The notes under the pieces were generated by a model. The model saw nothing but the letters and a program-made list of their open reading frames with translations. It was not told where the DNA came from and searched no databases. Of a stretch of 64,000 nucleotides of DNA, positions 29,042 through 38,766 are shown in pieces. Numbering within the stretch: position 1 is the stretch's first letter; each line of letters starts with the position of its first letter. Source of the stretch: Cytophagales bacterium (lineage in GTDB: Bacteria > Bacteroidota > Bacteroidia > Cytophagales > Cyclobacteriaceae); the NCBI GenBank assembly GCA_033344775.1, contig JAWPMT010000001.1, positions 496,001 to 560,000 of the forward strand, in the 5' to 3' direction. The position numbers and the translations under genes are program-made.

Positions 29042-29446
29042 GGTACTGTTAATGGTTTATTCAATTGGCTTAAAACAAGGCCCTCCGACACATCGGAAAG
29101 CCCTCACTCCACTGGTCCCACCAAATATTTTTAGTATTGGCTGTTTGATCTCTTTTGTATGGCAACCTGGTTACCAATGACTTACGAGACAAATGTAGCA
29201 TGCGGTATCATACAAAAAATGGCTTACCAATAGACTTCTTGTGGACATATTTTAGAGCAAAGAAAGAAATCGAATTTTCCGTTAAAAAAATTGAGAAAAA
29301 CTGCTCGAATCATACCAATTATCTACCGTATTTCCGGATTGGCAGGAAGCTATAACATAAGAATTTAATGAAAGGTGGAATACAACTAATCGTCAACCAA
29401 TGAGAAGGCAACAGACGTTGTTCAAGAAAGAATTATTCCATGCGAC
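29042..29446. other. 405-base intergenic region
   Basis: No convincing gene. A 66-codon open frame at 29155-29355 has no family resemblance. On the minus strand a perfect TAnnTTTG -7 element (TACATTTG, 29197-29190) lies about 150 bases before the YfiR-like ATG, but the only upstream TTTG-like sequence is about 15 bases away rather than about 20, so promoter status is uncertain. Confidence 0.4.
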
Positions 29447-30325
29447 TTAGAAGCCGAATAAAAAATTCCGGATATCCTCTTTTGGTCCGAGGTTCAGTTT
29501 CTTTTTCAGTCGATTGATCGCTTTTCGGACTGCATCATCGGAAGAGGTGGTCATTTGACTGATTTCGTAGTTTCCCAAGCCCATTTTGATATAGGCGCAG
29601 AGCTTTCGTTCATTTAAACTAAGGCCCTCAAATTGTTTATCGAGCTTTTCGAAAAATCCTTGATGCATTTCCTCAAAATGCACTTTGAAAGTTTCCCAAC
29701 TTTTACTCAAATCCAATTGTGATCGAATATCCTTTTCAATGGATTTGATTTCCGTTGCATGCACATGACTGGTGATGCGGTCCAACCGACTTACCTGGTT
29801 AAGTAAGGAGTTAAGTAAAGCATTTTTCTGATGATCAAGGATCGCCATACTGGTCAATTCCCGCTCTTTATGTTCCAGATTGCTTTGAATGTATGCCTTT
29901 TCCTTAACCAGCATCTGCTGTATGGTCTGATGCTGATTTCTAATTCTCAATGCCGATGAGACTCGTGCTTTAAATTCGATGGGGTTGAAAGGCTTTCTTA
30001 AAAAATCCACCGCACCGGCATCCAGGGCCTTTTGAAGATTTTCCGAAGAAGTCATGACCCCCGTGGCTACAATGATCGGAATAACGCTGGTTGCTTCCTG
30101 GGATTGTAATACCTTAATCGCTTCAATGCCATCCATTTTCGGCATTTGCCAATCCATTATAATAAGATCGGGAGTCTTTTTTAACGCTAAACTACAGGCT
30201 CTTTCTCCATCGGAAGCATAATGGAGGTGTTCCGTTATTCCTTCAAGATATGTAAGGATAATTTCAACATTCGTGTAATCATCGTCGGCAACTAATAGCC
30301 TTATATCTTTTAAAATGTCTTCCAT
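29447..30325 (-). CDS. Response regulator with C-terminal LuxR-like helix-turn-helix
   Basis: The start is taken at the ATG at 30325 (MEDILKDIRLL), two codons inside a TTG-started frame; 292 residues. The receiver domain covers about 6-126, with acidic DDD near residue 15, phosphorylated Asp58 in LIIMDWQMPKMDG and Lys111 in FLRKPFNP. A helical linker follows. The C-terminus (about 232-292) has LNERKLCAYIKMGLGNYEISQM and AVRKAINRLKKKL, a LuxR-like DNA-binding helix-turn-helix of the kind seen in TPR-linked Bacteroidota regulators. It lies about 108 bases downstream of the TPR histidine kinase on the same strand, which is its likely partner. Confidence 0.85.
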   Translation of the reverse strand: MEDILKDIRLLVADDDYTNVEIILTYLEGITEHLHYASDGERACSLALKKTPDLIIMDWQMPKMDGIEAIKVLQSQEATSVIPIIVATGVMTSSENLQKALDAGAVDFLRKPFNPIEFKARVSSALRIRNQHQTIQQMLVKEKAYIQSNLEHKERELTSMAILDHQKNALLNSLLNQVSRLDRITSHVHATEIKSIEKDIRSQLDLSKSWETFKVHFEEMHQGFFEKLDKQFEGLSLNERKLCAYIKMGLGNYEISQMTTSSDDAVRKAINRLKKKLNLGPKEDIRNFLFGF

Positions 30326-30433
30326 CAGCAAAGGTTAATTTGTGCTCAACTAGTGAGTTGAAGAACAAAACTGGCTAATTTTCAATCCATTCCATGATCA
30401 TTTGGGAATATGTCCACTAATCGTCTACAAAAT

Positions 30434-32809
30434 TCATTCACGTGCTGTAATTATTACATCGAATTGCTCCTGATCACCACTGGCGATGGCCTGTTCAATG
30501 GCCTGTTTCCAATTATCTACGGCACGACTTCCGGTTATTTCACTCAAAATATCTTTGATCGCCCCAACTTCGTCCACTTCTTTAGTCTTCAACCTACTCC
30601 TATACGGATCAAGGAGTTTGATATCGGAAGCAGATAGAGCTACGGCTTGATCTTGCTGTTTGGGTAATGCTATCACGATAGAGGTTCCTTTTTCAGGCTG
30701 AGATATAGCCGAAATTGACCCTTCGTGTGCTTCTACTGCCATTTTACAAAAGGTAAGGCCTAATCCTGTTGACGAAGACTCTCCTGATTTTTTCATAGAT
30801 GAGCCTTGCCAAAATTTATCGAAGATATGCGGTAAGTCCTCCTGTGAAATCCCCACACCTTCATCAATTACAGAGATGATGTATTGGTTTTCTTTGATCA
30901 CTGAGTTGATCTCGATCTGACCACCATAATTTGAATATTTGATAGCATTGGTGATTAGATTGACCAGGACACGATCAAAAATATCCGGATCGCCCCAAAT
31001 CATGTCATGCTGCAGATTTTCAGCAACCTTCAGGTCCTTTTGTACCAACAATAACCTGACTTGATCCTTTGACCGGAGTATCAGTTGTTCCAAAGAAAAT
31101 TGACGCTTTTTAATTTTCATGCTGGCTTCCTCGAATTTTTGTACGTCTAGCATGTTTGTTACTAATCCGAGCATTTGCCTACCGGCATGGTTGACATGTT
31201 TCAATTCTCCAGAGCTCTGTACCGAGGAATATCCAATGATGGTATTTAACGTATTTTTCATGTCATGTGCTACCATCTGTGTCATTCCTTCCCTAAAACT
31301 GGTCAACTCCTCTAACTTTTCCTTCGATAATTTTAGCTGTTCCGCATTTTTTGAGATCTGGATATTCTTTTCTGCAATGAGCGCATTATCCTGCCTTTTC
31401 CGTCTCAAAGACAGGTACAACATCAAAGAGACAATGATAAGGACCACAGTTCCTGCGATCGTCCCAAATTGGATCCATTTCCCTCTTGATATCTCATTTT
31501 TCAATCGGAGTTCTTCCGCCATGGCATTTGCTCGAATCAACTCCTGTTCTTTTTTAATGGTATTTATTTGGTGCTGATTTTCAAGCCGATTGATCTCATT
31601 GATACGTTGCTGATTCAAGACACTATCTCTATAAGCTGCGCTAAGTTTCATGACTTCATAGGCTTTTTGAAACTGCCCTTGCCTTGAATAAATTTCATGT
31701 AGTAGGGAATAAGCCCCTGAGGCTTCCGTTTTAGACCCCAACTCTTTTGCCAGTCTCGCAGCCTCCAGGGTCATTTGAGTGGCCCTATTCAGATCTCCCA
31801 TTTGTACCAGGCACATGGACAAATAAGTCAATTCCCTGGCGACATATTGTAGGTTGTTTGCAGACTTACGGAGGTCAATTCCTTTTTCGTAGTAGTATAT
31901 AGCCGAGTCGCAGTTATTCTCTGCGCGAAAAGCTTCTGCCAAAAAAGCCGTCAAGCTGGCCTCGCCTCCTATATGTCTGATGTTGGAAAATTGGATTAAG
32001 CCAAGCCTTAGGTAGAACTTCGCACTGTCCAAATCACCTAATTCTAAAAAAGCCCTACCCAGCCCACCGTTACTGGAAGCGATTTTGATGATCTGGTCAG
32101 GTAATTCCAACCTTTTCAGAGACTCCTGAAATAGCGGCATAGATGCTTCATACTCTTCTAAAGAAAGTTTGACCATCCCTAGAATAAGATAAGCGGATGC
32201 ACCGTCATTGTATGCCTTGAGAAAAGCGTCGTTTTCCAAAGCCGTCAGCAAATGCGAGGTAGCACTATCAAGCTCACCCATATTCCTAAAGACCTGGCCC
32301 AGGTTATTATGGATCTTGCCCATTCCAGCCTGGTCATTTAATCTCGATTTAATGGCTAACGCCTGATAATAAGTCTCCAATGCTTGTTTATAATGCCCGG
32401 ACTCTTCATTTGTTATGCCAAGTCCAATATAAGACTCGGACTGCAAGTACTTGAAAGAGTTTGCTTCTGAGAGAGACAAACTCTTCCCAAAATACCAAAT
32501 AGCACTGTCATAATGCCCCCAGGGGATATGAGCAAAGCCCAGGTTATTAAACGCTTCAGTCAATCCATAAGAATACTGGATTTTATTCGATAAGGCTAGC
32601 GCTTGATGTGCGTAAAAATAAGAACTATCAAAATCCAAATGATAGTATTCCCCGGAGAGTAGATTTAGCGTGCTTACCCTTAAAGTGTCCTCAGCAGAGT
32701 CTGAATTTAGTGCATGCTGTAAACTGTCAATACGTTCACGCTTTTGCGCATTACACATGCATATAGCAAATACGAATATGGTCCATACAAGTAGGAAGCG
32801 GATACTCAT
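30434..32809 (-). CDS. TPR-containing sensor histidine kinase
   Basis: I take the ATG at 32809 (MSIRFLLVWTIFVFAICMCNAQ), which gives a proper signal peptide; the frame opens 13 codons earlier. The 791-residue protein has about eight TPR units in the exported half, a transmembrane helix (WIQFGTIAGTVVLIIVSLMLYLSL) and a coiled coil. The complete kinase core is H-box MVAHDMKNTLNTIIGYSS, N-box VNLITNAIKYSNYGG, G1 DEGVGI and G2 SSTGLGLTFCKM. A tail of about 75 residues after the ATPase domain is unusual and has no recognised fold. Hydrophobic ligand or stress sensing cannot be inferred. It is probably paired with the response regulator downstream. Confidence 0.9.
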   Translation of the reverse strand: MSIRFLLVWTIFVFAICMCNAQKRERIDSLQHALNSDSAEDTLRVSTLNLLSGEYYHLDFDSSYFYAHQALALSNKIQYSYGLTEAFNNLGFAHIPWGHYDSAIWYFGKSLSLSEANSFKYLQSESYIGLGITNEESGHYKQALETYYQALAIKSRLNDQAGMGKIHNNLGQVFRNMGELDSATSHLLTALENDAFLKAYNDGASAYLILGMVKLSLEEYEASMPLFQESLKRLELPDQIIKIASSNGGLGRAFLELGDLDSAKFYLRLGLIQFSNIRHIGGEASLTAFLAEAFRAENNCDSAIYYYEKGIDLRKSANNLQYVARELTYLSMCLVQMGDLNRATQMTLEAARLAKELGSKTEASGAYSLLHEIYSRQGQFQKAYEVMKLSAAYRDSVLNQQRINEINRLENQHQINTIKKEQELIRANAMAEELRLKNEISRGKWIQFGTIAGTVVLIIVSLMLYLSLRRKRQDNALIAEKNIQISKNAEQLKLSKEKLEELTSFREGMTQMVAHDMKNTLNTIIGYSSVQSSGELKHVNHAGRQMLGLVTNMLDVQKFEEASMKIKKRQFSLEQLILRSKDQVRLLLVQKDLKVAENLQHDMIWGDPDIFDRVLVNLITNAIKYSNYGGQIEINSVIKENQYIISVIDEGVGISQEDLPHIFDKFWQGSSMKKSGESSSTGLGLTFCKMAVEAHEGSISAISQPEKGTSIVIALPKQQDQAVALSASDIKLLDPYRSRLKTKEVDEVGAIKDILSEITGSRAVDNWKQAIEQAIASGDQEQFDVIITARE

Positions 32810-32976
32810 TGGTTGTGAAAGTTGAAATCTGCCTGGGTCAAATATCAATTGAATTTAACGAAGAAACGCCATCACACTCGTAAAAACTTAGTGTGCAAAA
32901 CCCATCACGTTTCTTGTAAAAAACCCTTCAGGTACCAATCAGTAATTAGGAATTTTACGATGAGCTCATCTCCATT

Positions 32977-35361
32977 CTACTCCGACCGCAATGACTGTAC
33001 CGGGTTCGCTAAGGCTGCCTTTACGGCGTGAAATCCAGTGGTCAGTAGCGTCAGCATCAAAGCTCCAAAGCCCGCTAAACCGAAAAACCACCAATGGATC
33101 GAGGTTCTGATCTCATAGCTATTGAGCCAGGTATCCAGCACCTGATAAGCGATGGGAATAGCCACAAAACTTGCGATGACCATTAATACGATAAACTCTT
33201 TGGAAAGTAAAGTCAGGATGTGAGTAACAGTCGCTCCTAGCACTTTACGAATACCAATCTCTTTGATACGTTGTTCGGCCAGGAAAGCCGCTAATCCGAA
33301 AAGCCCCAGGCAGCTGATAAATATGGCAACCACACTGAAAAAACTGGCTTGCTCACTGATACGTTGCTCGTTGAGAAACTTTCGCTCATAATCATCATCT
33401 GCGAAACTGTAGTCAAAAGGATCATTCGGTAATACCTTGTGAAAAGCCTCCTCCAAACCAACCAATGCCTCGCTCACACTAGAATTCGGGTTCAGGCGGA
33501 TATAGAGGTACTGGATCCATGATTCATCGAAAAACATGATGGATTGATCGGTTTTTTCAAAAGGTGAATTCTTGATCATGTCCTCCACCACCCCGATGAT
33601 GGTGTAGTTTTCAGCTTCCTTCCAGGACGGATTATAATTCACGACCATACCTATTGGGTCTTCCAATTGCATCAATTCCATTGCTGTTCGGTTGATGATG
33701 ATCGCTTTATGGTCGTTTCCAAATTCTTCCGAAAAATCCCTTCCGAGAATGAATTTCATTCCAACAGCTCTGGCATAACCCGGTGAAATATTGATCGTAT
33801 TAAAAGTTTTATCGAAGTTTTCATCCATCCCATCCCAAGTAAAGCCTCCATTCCAACCCAGATTGTTGACCACCGGATAATTGGAACTTCCAACAGCTTG
33901 GGCCAATCCTGTATTCAAGAGCTCCGCTTTTAGGACATCCATCTTTTTACTAAAATTTGGCGAAGCGCGTTCTAGGGAAATCATACCTTCTGGTGAATAG
34001 CCAACAGGTCTGTTTTTAGCCGTCTGTATTTGATTATTAACAGTGATTGTTCCTACGATCAAAGCAATAGAAATTGTGTATTGCACAACTACCAATACTT
34101 TTCTGGGAATGGATGCTCGGTTCCCTTCAGAAAACTTTCCTTTCAGGGCACGAACCGGCGAAAATGAAGACAAGTATAATGCAGGATAGGAACCAGCAGC
34201 AATCACGGTAATTAACAGAAAACCACCAGAAATTCCCCAGAAGCCAATCATCTGCCAGGGTTCCTGGATACTTTTCCCGGATAGCTCATTGAACCACGGA
34301 AGTAAGATCACATATGCTCCCAGCGCCAACAAATAACTCAACAAGGCATACAATGACGTTTCAATGTAGAACTGTGCAATCAATTCTCGACGGATCGAAC
34401 CCAATGTTTTCCTGATCCCTGATTCTTTGGCTCGCTTTTCTGACCTGGCCGTACTGAGGTTAGTAAAATTGATACATGCCAAAATCAAAACAAAAACGCC
34501 AATGAGTCCATAGAGCCAAACAAATTTCATTTGCTGACTCATAACCGGCATAAAATCCTCAAATTCAGACCTTAAATGCCAGTCTTTCATCGGATGCAAA
34601 AACACCTGCCTACGTCGATCATTCTGGTTGTAATGAGGGGCCGTAAATTCATTCAAGGCAGATCCAATGTCAGCTAAATTTGCTTCTGGAGACATTTTTG
34701 CGTAAACCTTCACATTGAAATTGTCCCAGATATTCATGTTCTTGTCTCCCACAGTGAGTACCAACCGAGTCGTATAATTGGCATAAGAAAATCGGGAGTT
34801 ATTCGGAATGTCCTTGTATACCCCTGTCACCAAAAGATCCGTTCTACCTGCCACCTTAACCGTCTTGTTCATGGGGTTCTCCGTCCCAAAAAGCCGTTTC
34901 GCAAAAGACTCGGACAACATGATCGAATACTTGTCAATCAACCCTTCCTGAGAGCCTGCAATCATGTCAAACCCTAACATGTTTGGTGCATTGGCTGTCA
35001 CTAATAACCCCACTTCTCTCAGGCTTTTCTGACCGTAAGCAATGACCCGACGATTGGCACGACCTTCTGCCATAAACACCTCTTCTACCGCATCAGGAAA
35101 ATTCTCCGTAAGCGTACTCCCAACTGCGGTCATCATGAAAGTATTGGTCACTTTTCGGTCACCAAACTGGCTGTGGGTCAGTAATTGAACCATCTGATCG
35201 TAGTTATCATGATATTGGTTGTAGGTCAACTCGTCATGGACCCAAAGACCGATGAATATGGCCACAACCATGCCCAGAGAAAGTCCTCCGATGTTGAGTA
35301 AGGCATACACTTTACTTCGGAGCATTTGACGGTAAATTACCTTGAAATGGTGTCGAATCAT
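32977..35361 (-). CDS. ABC transporter permease, MacB/FtsX type
   Basis: The 794-residue protein begins MIRHHFKVIYRQMLRSKVYALLNIGGLSLGM, the usual start of Bacteroidota FtsX-type permeases. Two copies of a MacB-like periplasmic core plus FtsX membrane domain are visible: helices around 285-420 with FTNLSTARSEKRAKESGIRKTLGS, and around 675-780 with LAAFLAEQRIKEIGIRKVLGAT. No ATPase gene is adjacent; such permeases usually share a distant MacB ATPase and export peptides, lipids or antibiotics. Unlike the two other permeases in this window it lacks the N-terminal prefix domain and a PadR partner. A stem-loop lies directly upstream. Confidence 0.9.
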   Translation of the reverse strand: MIRHHFKVIYRQMLRSKVYALLNIGGLSLGMVVAIFIGLWVHDELTYNQYHDNYDQMVQLLTHSQFGDRKVTNTFMMTAVGSTLTENFPDAVEEVFMAEGRANRRVIAYGQKSLREVGLLVTANAPNMLGFDMIAGSQEGLIDKYSIMLSESFAKRLFGTENPMNKTVKVAGRTDLLVTGVYKDIPNNSRFSYANYTTRLVLTVGDKNMNIWDNFNVKVYAKMSPEANLADIGSALNEFTAPHYNQNDRRRQVFLHPMKDWHLRSEFEDFMPVMSQQMKFVWLYGLIGVFVLILACINFTNLSTARSEKRAKESGIRKTLGSIRRELIAQFYIETSLYALLSYLLALGAYVILLPWFNELSGKSIQEPWQMIGFWGISGGFLLITVIAAGSYPALYLSSFSPVRALKGKFSEGNRASIPRKVLVVVQYTISIALIVGTITVNNQIQTAKNRPVGYSPEGMISLERASPNFSKKMDVLKAELLNTGLAQAVGSSNYPVVNNLGWNGGFTWDGMDENFDKTFNTINISPGYARAVGMKFILGRDFSEEFGNDHKAIIINRTAMELMQLEDPIGMVVNYNPSWKEAENYTIIGVVEDMIKNSPFEKTDQSIMFFDESWIQYLYIRLNPNSSVSEALVGLEEAFHKVLPNDPFDYSFADDDYERKFLNEQRISEQASFFSVVAIFISCLGLFGLAAFLAEQRIKEIGIRKVLGATVTHILTLLSKEFIVLMVIASFVAIPIAYQVLDTWLNSYEIRTSIHWWFFGLAGFGALMLTLLTTGFHAVKAALANPVQSLRSE

Positions 35362-35365
35362 GGGA

Positions 35366-35401
35366 GGTTAGTTTGGTTTAAGAATAAGTTACCAACTAAC
35401 C
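35366..35401 (-). promoter_or_regulatory. Stem-loop just upstream of the permease start
   Basis: GGTTAGTTTGG (35366-35376) and CCAACTAACC (35392-35401) can pair with one bulged base. In the message the hairpin would end four bases before the ATG at 35361. It could limit ribosome access or be a protein-binding palindrome. No other copy was noticed. Confidence 0.35.
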
Positions 35402-35456
35402 ATTGACCTGATCATTTCACAATAGTTGCATTGGATACGCGAGATTCCTTATTTCA

Positions 35457-38400
35457 TTATTCCCAAGAAATCCCTTTCTCTCGAACTTTGGCCACAAATG
35501 GCTGCCAGGTGTCCGTCAGGTATTGCTCAAACTGTTGCACAAAATCATTGACTAATTGCTCACACTCCCGAATGAGCCTTAGCTCCTGGTCTGAAATTTT
35601 GGAATGACTTGACACGAACTTCCACTGAGCATCTTTTAACTTGGAAAACGCAGTAACCTGAAAAGACTGCCAGGCACCAACTTGTTTATAAATCGGTTTT
35701 CCTCTGGCAACGGTTTTTAAGCGATTAACAGTGGCCACAACATCCGTAGCATCCTGGCGTAACGGCCCACCTGGTGGTGCATTCTCCCTATCCAGCATAT
35801 CAGCCATGGATGCAGTTTGTCGATCCAATTCCTTAAATGTTTCCCATAATTTTTTTCTGAGGCCATCCAATTCTTTCTGAATTTGATATAGTTGTTCGTC
35901 TATCGTGGGATCAAAATCAAATCGGGGATCAGCAATGACTTCTACCAGAACGGAATCTACCTCTTTGCCATAGTTTATCACTATCTTATACTCTCCTGGA
36001 AGGACAGGTATTCCTCGGTTCGGAGGGTATCTGCTTTCTGGCAAAGCATACACACTTTCGTCTAATTGCCATTCCAGGTAATTGAGTCCTTCGATCGGTG
36101 GGTTGCCGGCTAAGCGTTGAATCAATCGGTTCTCAGTATCATATACAGTCCCAGCAACCAACCCTCCGGCCCTGGATTCCTTCACAAAATATGGAATCTG
36201 CATGGTCATGAACGAACGATTATCTCCTTCAAAGGTGGTATGGAAACCCGTCCAAATATTGCCTTGTGCATTGATGAAGATACCTTTCACCTGAACCACG
36301 GGATTGATTTTGGCTATTTCCAGGTTTTTCAGCATCGTTTCTGCCGCCACTTTTCGCATTGCATGTAGGTCATCGATGATCCATATAGCTCGACCGAAGG
36401 TGCCAATGATCAACGCTGATTCTCGCCGTTGAATTTTCAGGTCCATGGTAGAAACAGAAGGATAATCATTGCGGAATTTTTCCCAATTTTCTCCACCATC
36501 AAAACTGACCCATAAACCATTTTCTGTTCCCAGGAAAAGTAGGTTTGGCTCCAATGGATCCTGGATGAAACTGAGGGCATAGCCATACACAGGCTTGTAT
36601 TCCTCTACCTGAGGTTGCCATGTTTGTCCAAAGTCTTCTGTTTTGAATAAGTAGGGTTTGTAATCTCCCTTCCGATAGTTATTGGCCACCACCCAGGCAG
36701 TACCTTCCTCATACTCCGAGGCATGGATGCGCGTCATCCAACTTCCTTTGGGCAACCCTTTGATATTTTTGGTGACTTCTTTCCATTGTCTGCCGCCATC
36801 CTTTGAGAGTTGTACCTTGCCATCATCAGTCCCAACCCACATCACATCCTTGTTAATGGAACTAGGTGCAATGGCCAATATACAATTGTAAAACTCAGCA
36901 CCGGAAGCATCTAATGTCAATCCTCCATAATCTCGTAGCTGCTGCTTTGGGTTATTAGTGGTCAGGTCTGGTGAGATCACTTCCCAGGTCTTGCCCCGGT
37001 CCTTGCTTACATGAACAAATTGACTGCCATAATATACCGTACTTGCATCATGCGGATCTTGTGCAAAAGCCGCATTCCAATGGAAGCGTAAGCGAGGAAA
37101 GCCCTCAGGTGTAGGAGGTTTGATGCTGCTATAATACCCACCAGTCTTGTCATAACGATAGAGACTTCCGTTTTGAGAGGTGCCGTACCCAAAACGACTG
37201 TCTTCTGAATCTGGCGAAATATAGAAACCATCTCCTCCTACCAGGTATTGCCAATACAAGGTTCGGATACCTCCTCTTCGCCACACATAACCTGGCCCAT
37301 ACCAGTTGCCATTGTCTTGCAATCCACCGTAGACATGATATGGCATTTCTTCGTCTACATTGACCTGATACAGTTGCCCTACCGGAATGGATTCAGGGAA
37401 ATACCAGCTTTTGCCTCGATCTCTTGTGATCCCTATCCCTCCATCACCGCCAATGATGTAGAATTCCGCATCGTCTGGTGACATCCAAAAGGCGTGAAAA
37501 TCCGCATGTACTCCTTTCGTTTCATCGGCTGGGATCTGTGGCGTCGGATCAAAACTTTCGCCGCCATCATAACTTACTGACAAGGGCTGATAGATGTTGT
37601 AGAGCAGGTCCTGATTGTCCGAACTGACTGCCAATTCCTGAAAATAGAAGGGTCGGTTGTTGGTGTATTTTGGGTCTTTATTGATCAATTGCCAACTAAG
37701 ACCACCATCTTCACTGCGATACAGCGCATTCTTTCTGGCTTCGACTTTCGCATAAATACGTTTAGGGTTACTTGGTGCAATTGCTAATCCTATTCTTCCC
37801 AATTCACCAGATGGCAAACCATTCTTTTCGTTTAATTGTGTCCAGTTGGCTCCGCCATCATAGGTCATGAATAACCCTGACCCCTTACCCCCGGACACAA
37901 AGCTGTAGGGTGTTCTTCGGTGATCATAAAGCGCTACCAGCATCTTATTGGGGTCTTTGGGATCCATTACCATGTCAGCCACGCCTGATTGATCATTGGT
38001 GTACAGGATCTTTTCCCAGGTTTCACCACCATCAGTGGTTTTGTACAATCCTCGATCAGGTCCTGGTGTAAATGGGTCACCCATGGCTCCTACGAATACT
38101 ACATTGCCATTTCTGGGATGTACAATAATTCGGTGAATGGTTTTGGTTTTTTCCAATCCCATGTGATCCCACGACTCTCCTCCATCGGTGGTCTTGAAAA
38201 TACCTAGTCCCAGGTTCATGGAATTGCGGGGATTTCCTTCCCCGGTACCTACCCATACCACGTTTGGATTATCTTGTTGAATGGCCAGTGCCCCAATGTT
38301 TTGAGTTACCTGTCTGTCAAAGACCGGGTCCCATCGGGTGCCTCCATTCCCAGATTTCCATACGCCACCACTTGCTGCACCAATGTACATGATCTTTTGA

Positions 38401-38558
38401 TTCCCATTCACCACATCGATGGTGGTTATCCTTCCACTCATATTGGCAGGCCCAACACTTCTGACTTTCAGGTTCTTGAGCTGATCTAAGTAATTGGTTT
38501 GTGCAGATAGTGAGGCATGAAGAAATAGGAAAGAAAGGAATGTAAGTAGTAATTTCAT
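35457..38558 (-). CDS. Exported BNR/sortilin-like beta-propeller protein
   Basis: The 1033-residue precursor has a signal peptide (MKLLLTFLSFLFLHASLSAQ). Residues about 30-730 are propeller blades with many Asp-box (BNR) motifs, such as SGNGGTRWDP, TTDGGESWDH, TYDGGANWTQ, SEDGGLSWQL, SKDRGKTWEV, SKDGGRQWKE and SFDGGENWEK. This is the VPS10/sortilin-like or WD40/YVTN/BNR-like group common in Bacteroidota. The last 300 residues comprise a beta domain (about 750-870) and a helical C-terminus. These proteins are often annotated as glycosyl hydrolases, but Asp boxes are structural and no sialidase active site is seen, so enzymatic activity is not claimed. No sorting domain of type IX secretion is apparent at the C-terminus. 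Confidence 0.85.
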   Translation of the reverse strand: MKLLLTFLSFLFLHASLSAQTNYLDQLKNLKVRSVGPANMSGRITTIDVVNGNQKIMYIGAASGGVWKSGNGGTRWDPVFDRQVTQNIGALAIQQDNPNVVWVGTGEGNPRNSMNLGLGIFKTTDGGESWDHMGLEKTKTIHRIIVHPRNGNVVFVGAMGDPFTPGPDRGLYKTTDGGETWEKILYTNDQSGVADMVMDPKDPNKMLVALYDHRRTPYSFVSGGKGSGLFMTYDGGANWTQLNEKNGLPSGELGRIGLAIAPSNPKRIYAKVEARKNALYRSEDGGLSWQLINKDPKYTNNRPFYFQELAVSSDNQDLLYNIYQPLSVSYDGGESFDPTPQIPADETKGVHADFHAFWMSPDDAEFYIIGGDGGIGITRDRGKSWYFPESIPVGQLYQVNVDEEMPYHVYGGLQDNGNWYGPGYVWRRGGIRTLYWQYLVGGDGFYISPDSEDSRFGYGTSQNGSLYRYDKTGGYYSSIKPPTPEGFPRLRFHWNAAFAQDPHDASTVYYGSQFVHVSKDRGKTWEVISPDLTTNNPKQQLRDYGGLTLDASGAEFYNCILAIAPSSINKDVMWVGTDDGKVQLSKDGGRQWKEVTKNIKGLPKGSWMTRIHASEYEEGTAWVVANNYRKGDYKPYLFKTEDFGQTWQPQVEEYKPVYGYALSFIQDPLEPNLLFLGTENGLWVSFDGGENWEKFRNDYPSVSTMDLKIQRRESALIIGTFGRAIWIIDDLHAMRKVAAETMLKNLEIAKINPVVQVKGIFINAQGNIWTGFHTTFEGDNRSFMTMQIPYFVKESRAGGLVAGTVYDTENRLIQRLAGNPPIEGLNYLEWQLDESVYALPESRYPPNRGIPVLPGEYKIVINYGKEVDSVLVEVIADPRFDFDPTIDEQLYQIQKELDGLRKKLWETFKELDRQTASMADMLDRENAPPGGPLRQDATDVVATVNRLKTVARGKPIYKQVGAWQSFQVTAFSKLKDAQWKFVSSHSKISDQELRLIRECEQLVNDFVQQFEQYLTDTWQPFVAKVREKGISWE

Positions 38559-38766
38559 ATGCTAGCATGAATTGTAGCAAGTTGCCGCTTCGTGCTGCGG
38601 TCATTGCAAATCTATTCGTTATCCTCACATTCAGAATGCCCTTATCTTTAGATGTGGCAATCTGACAACTTGCATTTAGGTTCTTCTATATAAAAGATCG
38701 TTAACCGTCAAAAGATCGCTTCCCTTACGTAAACTTCAGGTCGCGATGACGAAAAAATAGCATTCA

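Noticed and set aside
29155-29355. 66-codon open frame in the intergenic region
   Set aside because: No family resemblance, AT-rich, and it overlaps the probable promoter region of the minus-strand operon.
35457-38558. Sialidase or glycosyl hydrolase activity of the BNR protein
   Set aside because: Asp-box motifs are structural turns. The arginine triad and catalytic residues of sialidases could not be identified.
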